A DNA stretch of 64,000 bases from Phoenix dactylifera (taxonomy: Eukaryota; Streptophyta; Magnoliopsida; Arecales; Arecaceae), in the NCBI RefSeq assembly GCF_009389715.1, contig NC_052392.1:38125410-38189409 (forward strand), written 5' to 3'. This document shows, in pieces, positions 11,501 through 23,215 of the stretch (position 1 is the first letter of the stretch; every line of letters begins with the position of its first letter). The position numbers and the translations under genes are program-made. The notes under the pieces were generated by a model, which worked only from the letters and a program-made list of their open reading frames with translations, searched no databases and was not told where the DNA came from.

Positions 11501-14500
11501 TCACCTGAGAACTTAGCATGCCCATGCTTAACTTTCCAAAATTGGACTTTCAAATTGACTTCCAAATATTAAAGAAAATTTTTGTCAAAAGAGAAGAACT
11601 GAAATACTTAGAGAAGTAACCCTTGAATCCTCATTTGCTGAACCTTCAGAAGAAAATTTATCCTCACATGATTGCAAGCCAAAAATGAGTTCCTAATATC
11701 ATCCTTCTTTATATTCCTTTATAGGGATGACAAATCGCCTCAATCTAACAACTCAAAGCAAAAGTCTACATAAAGGCACCTCTCTCAAGGTTGATGTAGA
11801 AAAAGCAACCTCCATGTTTGCAGTTTGGCTTACACTATAGTCAACAATTTTTCTTCACCATACTCATCTTCCATGTGAATAACATGGTATAGACATTTCC
11901 ACTGTCCAAATGAGAGAAACACTATCTATCAATTGCAATGATTGAAAAAGGGATAATATTCGCATTTGATATTTAGAGCATGTTGATTGAAAGCTTTATT
12001 CCACCCTTGATTCCAAAGGCTAATTAAAGTTGTCCCTGACCACGTATACACTTAACACATAAATGCATGCAAAACGAATATAGGTGTGTAGAATCAGGTG
12101 TGTGCAAAACAGGCATAAGTGTAGACTAAGCCTTATGCTATGGTGGCATTTGGCGATCCAAATGGAATCACTATGGTGATCTTAGACCACTAGTGATCCC
12201 CATCCCGAGGTAATCTGATTTTCGATGATCTAAAATCATTGTGTTTGGTATGCTATATTCCAGTGATTAAAGAACCACACTTATCCATAAATAACCTGTT
12301 TGGTATGTCATGAAAATCCAAAATCACTGACCATATAACATAAAAACTACACCTGGTATATTCCATATATTTTGCAACTACAAAACGAAATTCTTAAATA
12401 AATCATAGGAAAACATGCATGAATAGCCCGCAGTAGTTGTATGCAATTCATATGTAGAATTGTTTCGATAGACCAATTGTTATTTTGACAGTAAAATTAC
12501 TGATCCTATAAAAATATATTAATTATTATTATAGTTCTAATATTTTTATTTATACTTATATTATATTATTATTTTAAAATATTTATTTTGATAAGGAAGA
12601 TAAGGCAAATAGAATTAATGTATAAAAAATTTCATAATATAAATATAAAATACAATATTATGTTGCTATTATAATTGTAAAAATATAATTGAATAATAAT
12701 ATGATTATAATATAGCTAATGGTATATCATAATATAATATATGTCATGAATACTATATATGTAATATCAATATAATAATAATATTGATATAATATATTAA
12801 TAATATATTGATATATCAATTTTTTTACTGGATTGAGGGGTATTTTTGTCCCAAAATTTCAGCCTAAGATCACTGCCATGGGGTAATCTTGGAAACTTTT
12901 AAGATCACTAGGTTGAGTGGTGATTTTAGAAGTAACGCTAATTTGGGATCACTGCCACATAAGATCACGTAGATGAACCAAACATGGTGATCTCGTCACC
13001 CCCACCCACATCACCCTTAATCTTAAGGTCATCACCCATACCTAACGCCCTAAAGGACTGGATTTTAAATTTTTTTAAGAAATTGTACTCTGCACATACT
13101 AGAGTTATATTGGCCACTATATACTGTATTGACGAGGGGCTAGTAAAGGAACCTTGGTATGCCCCAATTTTAGCAAGCCAAGGTCGAAGCCCCATATCAA
13201 GGTGTACCACCCATGATAGACCATATCAAGGTATATTGACCCCACATCACTTAGTGCAACTTTATTTTTTTCATTTATTTGCGAGTGGCGGTACTAGATT
13301 TGTGCCACCAGCATATTTTGGTACATCCTATAAAGGTCAACTAATACGGGTCTATACTTCAATGTCTAAATCCTTGATGATAAAAGATATAATCCAACCC
13401 CCACACCTCCTTATGGACAAGAAACAGAAATTCCAAATTCTGCTACCTTGCATACAAGACTCAAAAAATTAAGCCCAGTCATGCAAGGCATACCTTCCCT
13501 CCTAACTCTACATACAATCTCTAATCTCACAGAGTGATACTCATCCTTTCACCTTTTCTACAATCTTCTATGCAATTTTTTAGAAACACATGATCATCTA
13601 ATCATAGGTTAAAAATTTTTAGCTTTCTTATTTTTGGTCAGATCATTTCAATCAAAAGAAGACAAACAAAATAATAATCTAAACTGCATGCAAGTTGTAA
13701 ATATGATAACTTATAAAAGTAGAAAGCAAAATATGGAAGGAACTTTTCAGCATAAGCTGTCCAAAATGTGGGTTTTCAAGGAACAAATGTGTTTATGTTT
13801 ATACACAGGCACACAGGCACACATGCACACATACACACACATGCATTCGTACATTGAAATGTAAGCAAAAGTTAGTGAAATGAAAAGAAAACTAATTGAT
13901 GAACAACTGTAATCATGAATAGAACTAATAGATGCATTTTTGGGAGATATATAACTGGTTTCATGCAGCACAAAGCAAAACAATTACCTTTTCACAACCC
14001 ATAACAGTTCAACAGGACAGAGAAACTGAATTTCATTCCAAAACTAAAGTCTCTCCTTGTTGCAATTCGATGACAGCTTTTGCTAAAGACATGTAAAAAT
14101 ATGAAACTAAATAGGAATATTTTACAAAGTAGTCAAAGTAGTCCTACAATCAAAGAAAGATGATTCTCTTTTCACCCAGCAAAACTTCTACTAAATCTCT
14201 CAACCAATATATCCAAATCAGATAACAAAGAGTATCATATTCCCAAAGGAAGATTGGATGATTAACTTGAAATTACTCCATGGTACATACTGGGAAACAA
14301 ATTATTGTAAGGATGGACTTGCCAACATCGACCGTAAAACTCTACTTCCATGCTACATCCATGAAAATGGACTACTCATCCTTTATCTGCTCCCTTCAAT
14401 TTCTTGTTTGCTCTTTATCTGGTTTCGCAGTCACAACTTCCATTCACAATAATATCAAAAAGTAGATGAAAGGTTCCTTCCTGTGCCATCTAGAGCTAGC

Positions 14501-17500
14501 TTGCGCCCTTTAAAAAGAAGCATGGGTAACCAACCAAATGACACCAAAAAATTTAAAATAAAGTCTCATATTTGGATCTAGCTTTCAATTTATACCAGCT
14601 ATGTTTTGATAATTTGGGAACCCTTCTTGTTTTAGATTTGTACCCTATAACCAACCTAATCTTGATGAGATAAGATGTGGAGGTGGTGGTAGCGGTCATC
14701 ATATAGAGCTTCTCAAAGTCCATCACTGAAAATCATGCTTCCTCTAACCTAGCATTTGGTAAATGCAGTCATTAGTTGCCATTTGTAAATTTTAAATTTT
14801 AAGTATGCAACAAAGCACCATATCATAGTAACATCATCCACCTAAGTACTTCCACATACTAGAGGCAGCCTTTCAGGAGATTTGGTATCATAGTAACCTC
14901 ATCCACCTAAGTACTTCCGCATATAGAGGCAGCCATTTAGGAGAATTGGTATCTACCACTAGAGGCAGCCATGCAAGAGATCTCGTATCCGCCACTAAAT
15001 ACACAAATAGCGAAAGACCTAATCCACCAACTTAAGGCCCTCTAGATTATAATAACATCAAAACTCAAAATGCCATAGGTGCATCACCATGGACTCCAAA
15101 TAATCCTGATATAAAGTGAAAAATTTAAACCATCTAGACACAACATGATTTCCAATAACCATCTCCTCTTCTCAGAAGCATTTCTCAAAACAAATGGGAT
15201 TGCTTCTATATATAATTTCTCTCTATGTGTATGTATATATTCCATAAGACGCCGAATTTTCTCTTTGGCACCTTGACCAATAAAAAAAAAAGGTGGCTCA
15301 ATGCATGACTTTCCTGAGAGGTCTGAGAGGGTCAAATATAAGTATCCATATCCCCACATGTAGAAAGGTTGTTTCTTTGTTTCGAACTTATGACCTTAAG
15401 TCACCATGAAGCAACCTTACTATTGCGCCAAAGCTCACCCTCCTCCCTTGACCATAACCTTTTAGTCATTATACTTACAAGCCAGTTTCAACAAATTTAC
15501 ACCAACTTGTTAAAATCAAAGGTTGGTAAAAAGGTAGACTTTCTCCACTAGAAAGTATATTTGTTATAATAAAACAGCTACGATATATTTCAAACCCAAA
15601 TTTCCAATTTTGAGTTATTCGACCATGTGAAAAACACCAATTTATCATCCTTGCCGGACATTAGAAGGCAAGAATTACATGTCAGGTGATTTGTTGTCAA
15701 TGATTGCCAGAATAAAGTCATGTAACAATTTAATAGCATAATGAAGACAAAATTTAAGACTCTAGTTGCAGAACATCGCAAGAATTGAATATGAATGGGG
15801 GTATAGCATACTCTTCGTTCTGACTGTGAAGAGCAGTAGTAGGATACAGGGGACCTTTTATATCCTTGACAACATTTCCTACAAGTTCTCCATTTTTCCT
15901 GCACATCAAAATGCATAAATAGTAAACTTCCCAAACCATTAGAATGACATAACATAGTTAAAATTCAAATTTGAATATAGAAACTAATGTAATATATAGA
16001 AAAGTTTGAGTGGTTATTTTAGTACAAAGAAAGCATCCACCAACTTGACAAATTAAACTCCATATTACCAGACTCAATCCTAGCCTTGAATAAGTTTAAA
16101 ATTGAAGCTTGACCTTAGACATTAACAAAAAATCACACTGAAATATTCATGATCATTTTATACAGACACAAGCATTCAACTTGACAAATTAAATGACATG
16201 TTGCAAGAGAGAAATCTAGACTAAGGGCATGTTTGATATTGCTTCTGCTTTTTCCACAGGGCTTTTTTTCTTTTCAATCATTTCAGTATAAGTACTTTAC
16301 AGATAAGCATTTCTTTGATTGTTTGGCCTTTGGTAACAAAAAGTGGAAGTCTTTTTAAAATGTATTTGGTTTCAATTATTCTGATCAAGGATTTAACACC
16401 GGTGGCATGGTTTGTGCTGGGACGTGCACCATGCTGTACTGAAATAAAAAACAAAATAAAATTTAAATTTCAGCCTACTTTATTAAAAACATTTCAAAAA
16501 ATTGTTAGTAGTGTCACACTGACCCATGCTAGGTGCCAGTAGTGGCCCATCATATAGTACATACCATCCAAAATGGGCCAGCACCTGATACCATGATTCT
16601 GCTAGACTCAATCTAATATTTTAGGGACTTTTATCTAGTTTAAGGTTATTAAAATGACCTATCGTAAGTTGGCTATGGGTTGAACCAATAGTGAGTCGAT
16701 TAAAAGTAAATTTACCTAATTCATGTGCATCACCAAAATTCTACTCTTAAGCAACATGAATTGGTTATTTTATGAAAATAAAATAGTTGTTTCATATAAG
16801 CTAAAGGTTGGATTTTATAGTTTTTTCCCCACAAACACATTTTTTTATTATGGTTATATAAGAAACACTTTAGGATATGGAGAAACATGAAATAACCGCA
16901 AAGATAACCCTAAATAGGAATACCTGGTGAATGAGGATACATAAAGCTCACCCCACCAAATAGTTGGGATAAGGGACTTAATAATTATGATTATATAAGA
17001 AGCTTTTTATATGGAACATCACCAAAAACATTATTTTCCTATTTTACTTCAAAGCCATAGAAGTGCTTTTTTAAACAATGCCAAATAAGCCTTAAAACCT
17101 ACCTGAACAAGTTGAAACCTTGGATATTGAACTTTGAAAATAACACATCGACCATATTAATTATTAGCTACTGGTTTCACTGCACAGACTATTGTTCAAT
17201 GACTCGAAGGAATAAAGACGAGATATTTGAAAAAACGATCTCCATCTTGAGAAAAGCTTCTGAAAACTGCGTGCTGGTGTAATGTTGTTCTGCCCACAAC
17301 AGAAGGCAGGATGTGTCAACCAGAACAACAAGTTATTAGAGACATTACAATGAAACCCAAGTAGCTAATGATTCTCCATAAAAGTTTTCATTCAAAATAC
17401 CAACCAACTTACGTGAAAAAGAACTGTTGAGAGGCATAATTAATCCCAGCACCTACAGTATCACCAGATGTAAATGTGGGACCAAAGGGATATCTTTTCC

Positions 17501-20428
17501 CCCACCCATGGTAAAGATACCCATCGTCCCCATGATACCCACAGCTATTTGGTTCCCAACTGCAAAAAAAAAAACACACCGAATCTATCAAATAGAGTCA
17601 TCTAAAGGAAAATATAAAAATAATCGCCTCATATTTATCATGGCATCATTCTGTGAACAAAACTCAGAGAGAGAGACAGAGAAGGAGACAGTAGTTTTCA
17701 ATAAGGAGGAAACAAGTTTTAGATATTCTAATCATGTGAATTCATATGCAACAAAATTATATAGATCAAAAAAAAAGATAATTTGTCCCAGATGGTTGAG
17801 GAAATAAGAGCATGGACCAACAAACCACCACATGAAGTACCTAAAAATACCATAGATGTATAGTATACAAAATGAGCCAAGAAGCCATGTTGCAAACAAT
17901 GTTCTCTATCAAAAAAAATTGTTTAGGAAACGCTAATCATATTTTTACCTTCTAGCCCTGTTTCAGAAAGCAGACACATGGACCTTGTAGGATTAGGCAA
18001 ACTCACATCCATGCTTAGTGCATGATGACAAAAGAGACCCCTATGTGCAAGCCAGTCACCTAAGACCTTTTTGTGCAGCTTTACATGAATCAGGAAATTA
18101 GGCATGTAGAGAGAGCAGATTAACCCCTTGCCCTTCTCGTTGATGTCCAGAACTTAGTCAGAGCTCCCTAGTTGCCTGACTCTTGATTACTTGCCTGTTT
18201 CTAACTTTGCATTAAATATTCATAATTTGGCAGAGTTGCTTATTGCACAACTCACTTAAAAATTATTTTCTCTCTGGTTGGTTGATTGCTATATTAAAAT
18301 CTGTGGGAATGATTTGTACTTTCGCTACTCAAAATTTGTTTTTGATTATTTATAGAAGCATTTCATTTATGTACTCTTCCCCCATCAGTGTCTTATAATT
18401 TAAGAATGTTCTTTTTATTTTTTCATAAGTTCTAGTTCTACTTTTCAAACTTTTTGTACAAGTCTCCTTATGCACCAAATTTCCACCTGTGTGCTATGTA
18501 TTCCCCAAACAGCATACTTACCACAAGTCCCTTTTGGAGCAGTGATCCTATCTATGAAATCAAAGCTTCTAACAGGAAAACATGAGGTGGTAATCACCTT
18601 TTTGAACAAACAAAAATAAATTAAAGCATCGAAATCAACATGGAGTATGCTCTTGCACGATTTCTTCTTTTATGTTTTTCCGCAGTCTTGCTGAACTTAA
18701 GTATTGGGAACATACTGCTCAGGTACCAGAAGATAGATAACACTTTATATGGAAGGCACTATAGTTGTCGGGCATCAATTTGGTCTTTTTAAGTTTAATC
18801 TCAGAAAAGAGCATTAGGGGACATGCTTATATGTACATAAACTAATCATTTCCACAAAATATGCATATAACCCACACAACAGAACCAATTTGTGCGCTAA
18901 GATTTATTGGATTTCATTAAAAACTGTTAGCATGCCTAAATAACATAAACAAATTATTTATTGAATGTCCATACATGTATCCCACTCCTATTTTATGAGT
19001 GCATAGACCAAGTAATATGACAAGAATCGAATATGGCATCAAACAATGAACAGTGAATATCCATCAGGACTATAACTACATCCAAGAACATAAGTACTAT
19101 AAGTACTAGCAAGTAGGATCCTTGTTGGTGGAAAAAATCGAATGGTGCATCCAAGAACATGTACGAATCACAGAAGTAATCCTGTTATACAACAAATAAA
19201 GATCCATCTTCTTCAGTCCCTTATGAGATGTCAAAGCCAACATCAATATATTTATTTGGTGAAGTCGATAAAAGCAAGGAAAGAATCATGTCTAATTCAA
19301 AAAAAAAATAAAGTAATAGTGCCTTCAAAGATAATTCTCATGATTAAATGGCACTCTTCAAATTTTTTACATAGGTCTTTCAACTGCAGGGACTCTGCTG
19401 AAACTTCTCCATCTTTTAGTCAGAGCACAAGTATAAAGATCAGATCCCGAGCTATATGTTCTGATATTCCAAAAAATATTAATACTCTTACATTGATCGG
19501 CAGAAAAAATTCTAATTCTTGTCCATTTATTTCTTTTAATGGAGCAAGAATCAAGAAAACATGACAGAAAGCACTGCAACAACATCAATGATAACTTCAA
19601 CATTGGCCTAAAGATTATGTAAATAAATTAAATAAAAGATTATTGCAAATTCAAATACCTAAGGGCGAATCCGATGACAGGTAATAAAGCATTGTTTTGA
19701 TTGCAGTATAGTTCCTCAAAAGACAACTTCTCAGTATCTCTACAGGTTTCTAACAAGCGAAACTCCTGATACTTTTATGCAAATGTTTTAAAAATAAAAC
19801 CCTATTCATTTTGTTTCCATCTTCAAGTGCAGATATCAGGATGAGATTTCGAGTTTCTAAATCCATCAAATTAAAATTTCCCGTTCTAATCTTTATTTTC
19901 TTTTTTGTTTTCTTTCTTTGAAACAAATGACGCAGTCAAGAAAACACCATGGATTATGGCAGAAACAATAATGCTGACACAAAATTTAGCATACTCATTG
20001 CACAAACAAATTAAACAACATTGAAATCAAAACTCGACGGGAATGGAGTTATCTCACCCTGGCTGGCGCCGCAAGTCGTATTCTTTAGGGGTGAATCCGA
20101 TGGCGATCCTGCCATGCTGACCAGCGTTCTCGACCTTCATCTCGAAGTAGTACACGGTCCTCCTGGTCGGGGCGGGGCAGTTAGCCTGCACGGCGCCGAC
20201 GTCGTGCCCGTGCTGGGCAATGCCCAAGTAGCGGACCGACAGCTTGTCCGGCGACATGTAAAGGAACATGCCGGAGCTGTTGAACGTGTTGAGGTGCGAC
20301 GGTTCCTGCTCCTCGGCTGGCTCCTTCGCCCTCTTCCACTCCGGACCGCTCCACCATCGCGATGAGAGGCCGAAGAGGTTGACGGCATCGGCCGCCGGCG
20401 CCGGTTGGTTGTCCGCCATTGTTTCCAC
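5503..20428 (-). CDS. RANBPM: RanBPM-like SPRY-domain protein (five exons, 3' part not found)
   Basis: Relatives are scaffold subunits of the CTLH/GID E3 ubiquitin ligase in cytosol and nucleus. Exons on the minus strand: 20428-20058, 17559-17413, 15898-15812, 6250-6205, 5579-5503. All junctions are GT-AG and keep phase. Exon 1 begins METMADNQ (a second ATG lies three codons on) and carries the plant motifs FGLSSRWWSGPEW and SPDKLSVRYLGIAQHGHDVG. The SPRY domain runs from about residue 60 through exon 4: RRQPGW, NSCGYHGDDGYLYHGWG, GAGINYASQQFFFTKNG, HSQNEEVTVNFGKQPFLFDI. Exon 5 gives ALELEERWKEHVLIEKE and ends at a GT donor. Intron 3 is 9.6 kb and full of transposons. The LisH, CTLH and CRA domains are not in the window: either they lie to the left or this is a SPRY-only copy. 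Several departures from the family (KRYPFGPTF, EERWKEH) hint at relaxed constraint. Confidence 0.85.
6651..6960. mobile_element. MITE with about 47-bp inverted ends (family A), in RanBPM intron 3 region
   Basis: The left end reads TTTTTTTGCGTACATATCCT and the right end, inverted, TTTTTTTGCATGTAAACCCT. Similarity between the arms continues for about 47 bases. Subterminal copies of a TGTATACCCTTATAAA motif recur inside, and the centre has a block around CCATCTAACG. About 310 bp, no coding capacity. The same family, in the opposite orientation, supplies the outer shell at 7.99-10.68 kb. Superfamily not assigned, since no clear target duplication was seen. Confidence 0.65.
7903..7983. mobile_element. 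Fragment of the same MITE family, abutting the next copy
   Basis: The text TATTCATACAAAAAGTGTTT, then GGAGGGCATTCATG and AAAAATC, matches the right-hand end of the copy at 6651-6960. Only about 80 bases remain, directly before the left end of the copy that starts at about 7987. This may be an old tandem insertion or an internal duplication. Confidence 0.4.
8547..10317. mobile_element. PIF/Harbinger-type (Tourist-like) non-autonomous element with satellite core
   Basis: The ends are inverted copies: GGCCCTGTTTGGGAGAG on the left and GCTCCCCCAAACAGGGCC on the right. The element is flanked by TAA on both sides (8544-8546 and 10318-10320), the target duplication typical of PIF/Harbinger. Subterminal parts carry repeated AGTAGAGCTGT motifs (left) and AAAAGCTG motifs (right). 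There is no transposase. At 1771 bp it is long for a Tourist MITE because its centre is filled by a 138-bp AT-rich tandem array. Confidence 0.8.
8740..9965. repeat. AT-rich tandem array, about 138-bp unit, 8-9 copies
   Basis: The landmark ATTAGTATAAATTAATT (ATTAGAGTAAATTAATT in the first copy) starts near 8875, 9011, 9147, 9259, 9397, 9535, 9673, 9811 and, degraded, 9949. Spacing is 136, 136, 112, 138, 138, 138, 138 and 138 bases, so one unit lost about 26 bases. Units alternate between slightly different forms, for example AATGTAATATAATATAAT against AACGTATTATAATATTAT, suggesting a 276-bp higher-order period in the centre. It lies wholly inside the Harbinger-type element. Confidence 0.85.
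11041..11095. repeat. ACAT/AT microsatellite
   Basis: A run of ACAT repeats passes into (AT)n, about 55 bases in all, in the large intron of the RanBPM-like gene. Nothing else of note was seen in the surrounding AT-rich intron sequence from 10.7 to 12.1 kb. Confidence 0.8.
12143..12986. mobile_element. Probable MITE with GATCAC-rich ends and AT-rich core
   Basis: The left part carries GGCATTTGGCGATCCAAATG and several GATC/GATCAC motifs. The centre (about 12480-12830) is almost pure AT. The right part has further AAGATCAC motifs and ends near GAACCAAACATGGTGATC. GC-richer, motif-repeating ends in roughly opposed orientation around an AT core suggest a non-autonomous DNA transposon. Exact ends and target duplication were not established. 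Confidence 0.4.
14821..15000. repeat. Tandem repeat, 65-bp unit, about 2.7 copies
   Basis: A unit starting TATCATAGTAAC and containing CACCTAAGTACTTCC and AGAGGCAGCC begins at 14821 and again at 14886. A shorter third copy (from about 14950) keeps only the AGAGGCAGCC half. It lies in the last part of the large RanBPM intron region. Confidence 0.7.
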
Positions 20429-20700
20429 CTAATACTCCTGCAAAGATTCGAGAAAATCGACCAAGAAACATAGGATTTTCCGCATTTGAATCGAAGAGAA
20501 AAAGAATCTAGCAAGAAACGAGAACGAAGGTTGGATTGGGGATCTTACCTTCTTGACTCGATCGAGTTCTTGCTTGCTCTTCGAAGAATCCCAAAGCCGG
20601 AGGGGCTAGGAATTCGATCGGAAGAAACCCTAGCTCCGCCAAGAATCGCAATGGGGGCGAAGCGATGGAATGGAGCGAAGACGTGAGAGACGAGGATTTA
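20429..20700 (-). other. 5' UTR of the RanBPM-like gene, with an intron
   Basis: On the minus strand a GT donor follows base 20549 (AAG|GTAAG) and a CAG acceptor precedes base 20437. An untranslated first exon of about 150 bases therefore probably joins the start-codon exon across a 111-bp intron. The transcription start is not fixed by the sequence; it probably lies near 20690-20720, in GC-richer DNA. Confidence 0.55.
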
Positions 20701-20759
20701 AACAGACGGACGTGGAATCCGAGAGAGGGTACCGACAAAGAAAGGCTTCAATTGTGCTA

Positions 20760-22650
20760 TTATTCTATGACTAAATTGCCCCCGTTCAAGAAAGCCGCAT
20801 GGAGTAAAGAAATTAACTGATTGTTGGTATTAATCGTATTGTATAGGTGTAATTTAGTCATTACGTTCATGCTGGTAGCCTGCATAGGCTCATTCATCCC
20901 CGGCGTCCGGATCCCGGATGGGAACCGGAATGTTTTCGTGGAGCGGGCTTTCCCGATAAGTGAAACGCGACTACGTTTCCCAGCGGTTAATATATAAATA
21001 GCCGACTCCATCTCTACTGCAGGGATGATTGTGACACACAGGACTTCAAGATTCGAACATGTTACATGCCATTGGATCTCCTATTGATTAAAGTTCATCA
21101 GGCTAGAAGCTCTGCACAAAAATCTGTGATGGGGAAAAAAAATTGAAGCTAGAAAAATTGTCATAGTTTCAAAAGGGTTTTGTTAACTAACCATTAGATT
21201 TCAAAAGTTTTGAGTATCACCCATCTCCCCCTTCTGATGTGGAGCGTAGATCGCAAATCGAGACCAATCAAGATAAAGGTGAGATCAAAATAAGACGATC
21301 GAACCCAATAATTTGTTTAAATAATATTTGTTAAAGCTTTACTATATGAGTAAATATGTCTGTGTAATTTTGATTAATTATATAAAAGTAAAATTTATTG
21401 TATTTAGTATCAATTTCAGTGCATGGAACGAACAAAAATATTATTGCCGATGTTTCAAAGGAGTTCCAATGTCATTAGGAAAACAAATTATTGATAAACA
21501 ACTAAAATGTGGTGACAAATTGGCTTAATAACATTCATGATTTAGCTTGAAGCAGAATTGATTTTGAATTGAAACTAAAGATTGGTTTAAAGTGAATTAA
21601 AATAAAGAGATTTTGATGATTAGATAAGAAGGAGCAGAGAGGAAGATCCATTTTTGTCCCTTGGTGCCTCGGTTATGGAGAGCTTTTCACGATATCAAGT
21701 TTAGGCCCCGTATTATTACTCATGTGTAGAGATGAAGAAAGCTCGTTATTGATGAAATAAAGTATCTCAAGGTTGATGTTACCATCATGGACACCAACAT
21801 TCATAGTAGAGAGAAAAGTAAATACTTGGCACTAGTTTCAATTAGTTGTTAGATTGGACCATTGCAATATTAGCTATGGGATGAAATATATTTTACGTTA
21901 AGGTTGATATGTAATGCATTTTTTTTTTTTTTGCCTTTAAGGTGGGGACAAATATAGCCATTTATGAAACTTAGCGTTGGATATATTTATAAACAAAAGA
22001 GTGTCATCTTATATTGCTCTTTCAATGAAAGTACAATTGATAATGGTAAGAATTACTATAGAGTGGCATCTATATTACAGTCATGATCAACTTTAGCGGA
22101 CATTATTATTCCAATCTGCTAGGAGCTTGAGGATAAGTATGCACAAAGTTGTAGGTAATGGAATAAATAAATGTAACAAACCTAAGAATTAATAAATATT
22201 ATATTTAAAGAAACAATTTGTGCTATTGCCCTTTAACATAGGATTTGTTCAGTATCAAAGTTCTTTATTGATTCCTCTAATTCATTGGAAATAGCAATGG
22301 GTTCATTGACAAAAAGAATTTAAAAAAAGATAGTCTTTTGATGAAAAGCATTATTAGCGGGATCCTCTAGATCATTTATAGATGGACCCATAAGAATAAC
22401 ATCAAAATTCGGGTTTGCTCATCTACTTTCTTTATTTTAGGGAACATAAGAGTTTTATCAATTTTTTCCATCAAAATTGGAAGGCTCAGAATATTTGTCT
22501 CCCCTATCAATTTGCTAACATGAAAAGAAGTTGACATGACAACTTTTTATTTGCTAGATTTGGTAGACTGCAAGCATGTGGTCCATTAAATCCATGTCCA
22601 TCCGATTAATAGCTATATTCATGTACTTCCCCAATTTATAAAGGATTTTG
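20760..22650. other. Intergenic region upstream of the RanBPM-like gene
   Basis: A GC-richer block at about 20870-21010 ends in TATATAAATAG (about 20990-21000), a possible plus-strand TATA box. No coding region follows that I can support. The remainder is AT-rich with a T-run near 21920. No gene or clear transposon ends seen. Confidence 0.4.
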
Positions 22651-22659
22651 CATTTGTTT

Positions 22660-23158
22660 ACTTTTCTCCCCTCCATTCCCCAACGTTCCTCTCCACACCT
22701 CTCTTTTCCTTGTTTCCTCTCTCCGATCTCCTTTTCTTCCTTCAAATCCTATAAAGCAAAAACAAGAAGAAAAAGTCTAAAGTTGCATTCTAAGGGATGA
22801 AAGAAGAGCATTAGAGACCTTGCTTGTTCTTTGGTATGCACTTTTTTTAACCCTTAATTGATTTGCATTCATTCCAATTTCAAAGTTGAGATGTTTTATT
22901 TCATTATATTGTTTTTTTACTGCATACTTAAGAAATCCATATGAGATCGATGCATGCTTTATATTTGAACGTTGCAATCATCTAATCATCTTAGAGATCT
23001 TGATTCAATTTCTTTTTAATATTTTATTTTAATTTCTCTCTTTTATCATGCTTCAATCTGAATAATGCATGAATTCTATGATAATATGATCAAGATCTTG
23101 CACACAAATAATAACAATCCAACTATAAAATAACTTTTCATAATAATTCAAGAAAGAT

Positions 23159-23215
<57 letters not shown>

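Noticed and set aside
20137-20514. Two Arg-rich frames overlapping RanBPM exon 1
   Set aside because: Shadow frames of the GC-rich exon; only the frame starting METMADNQ matches the SPRY family.
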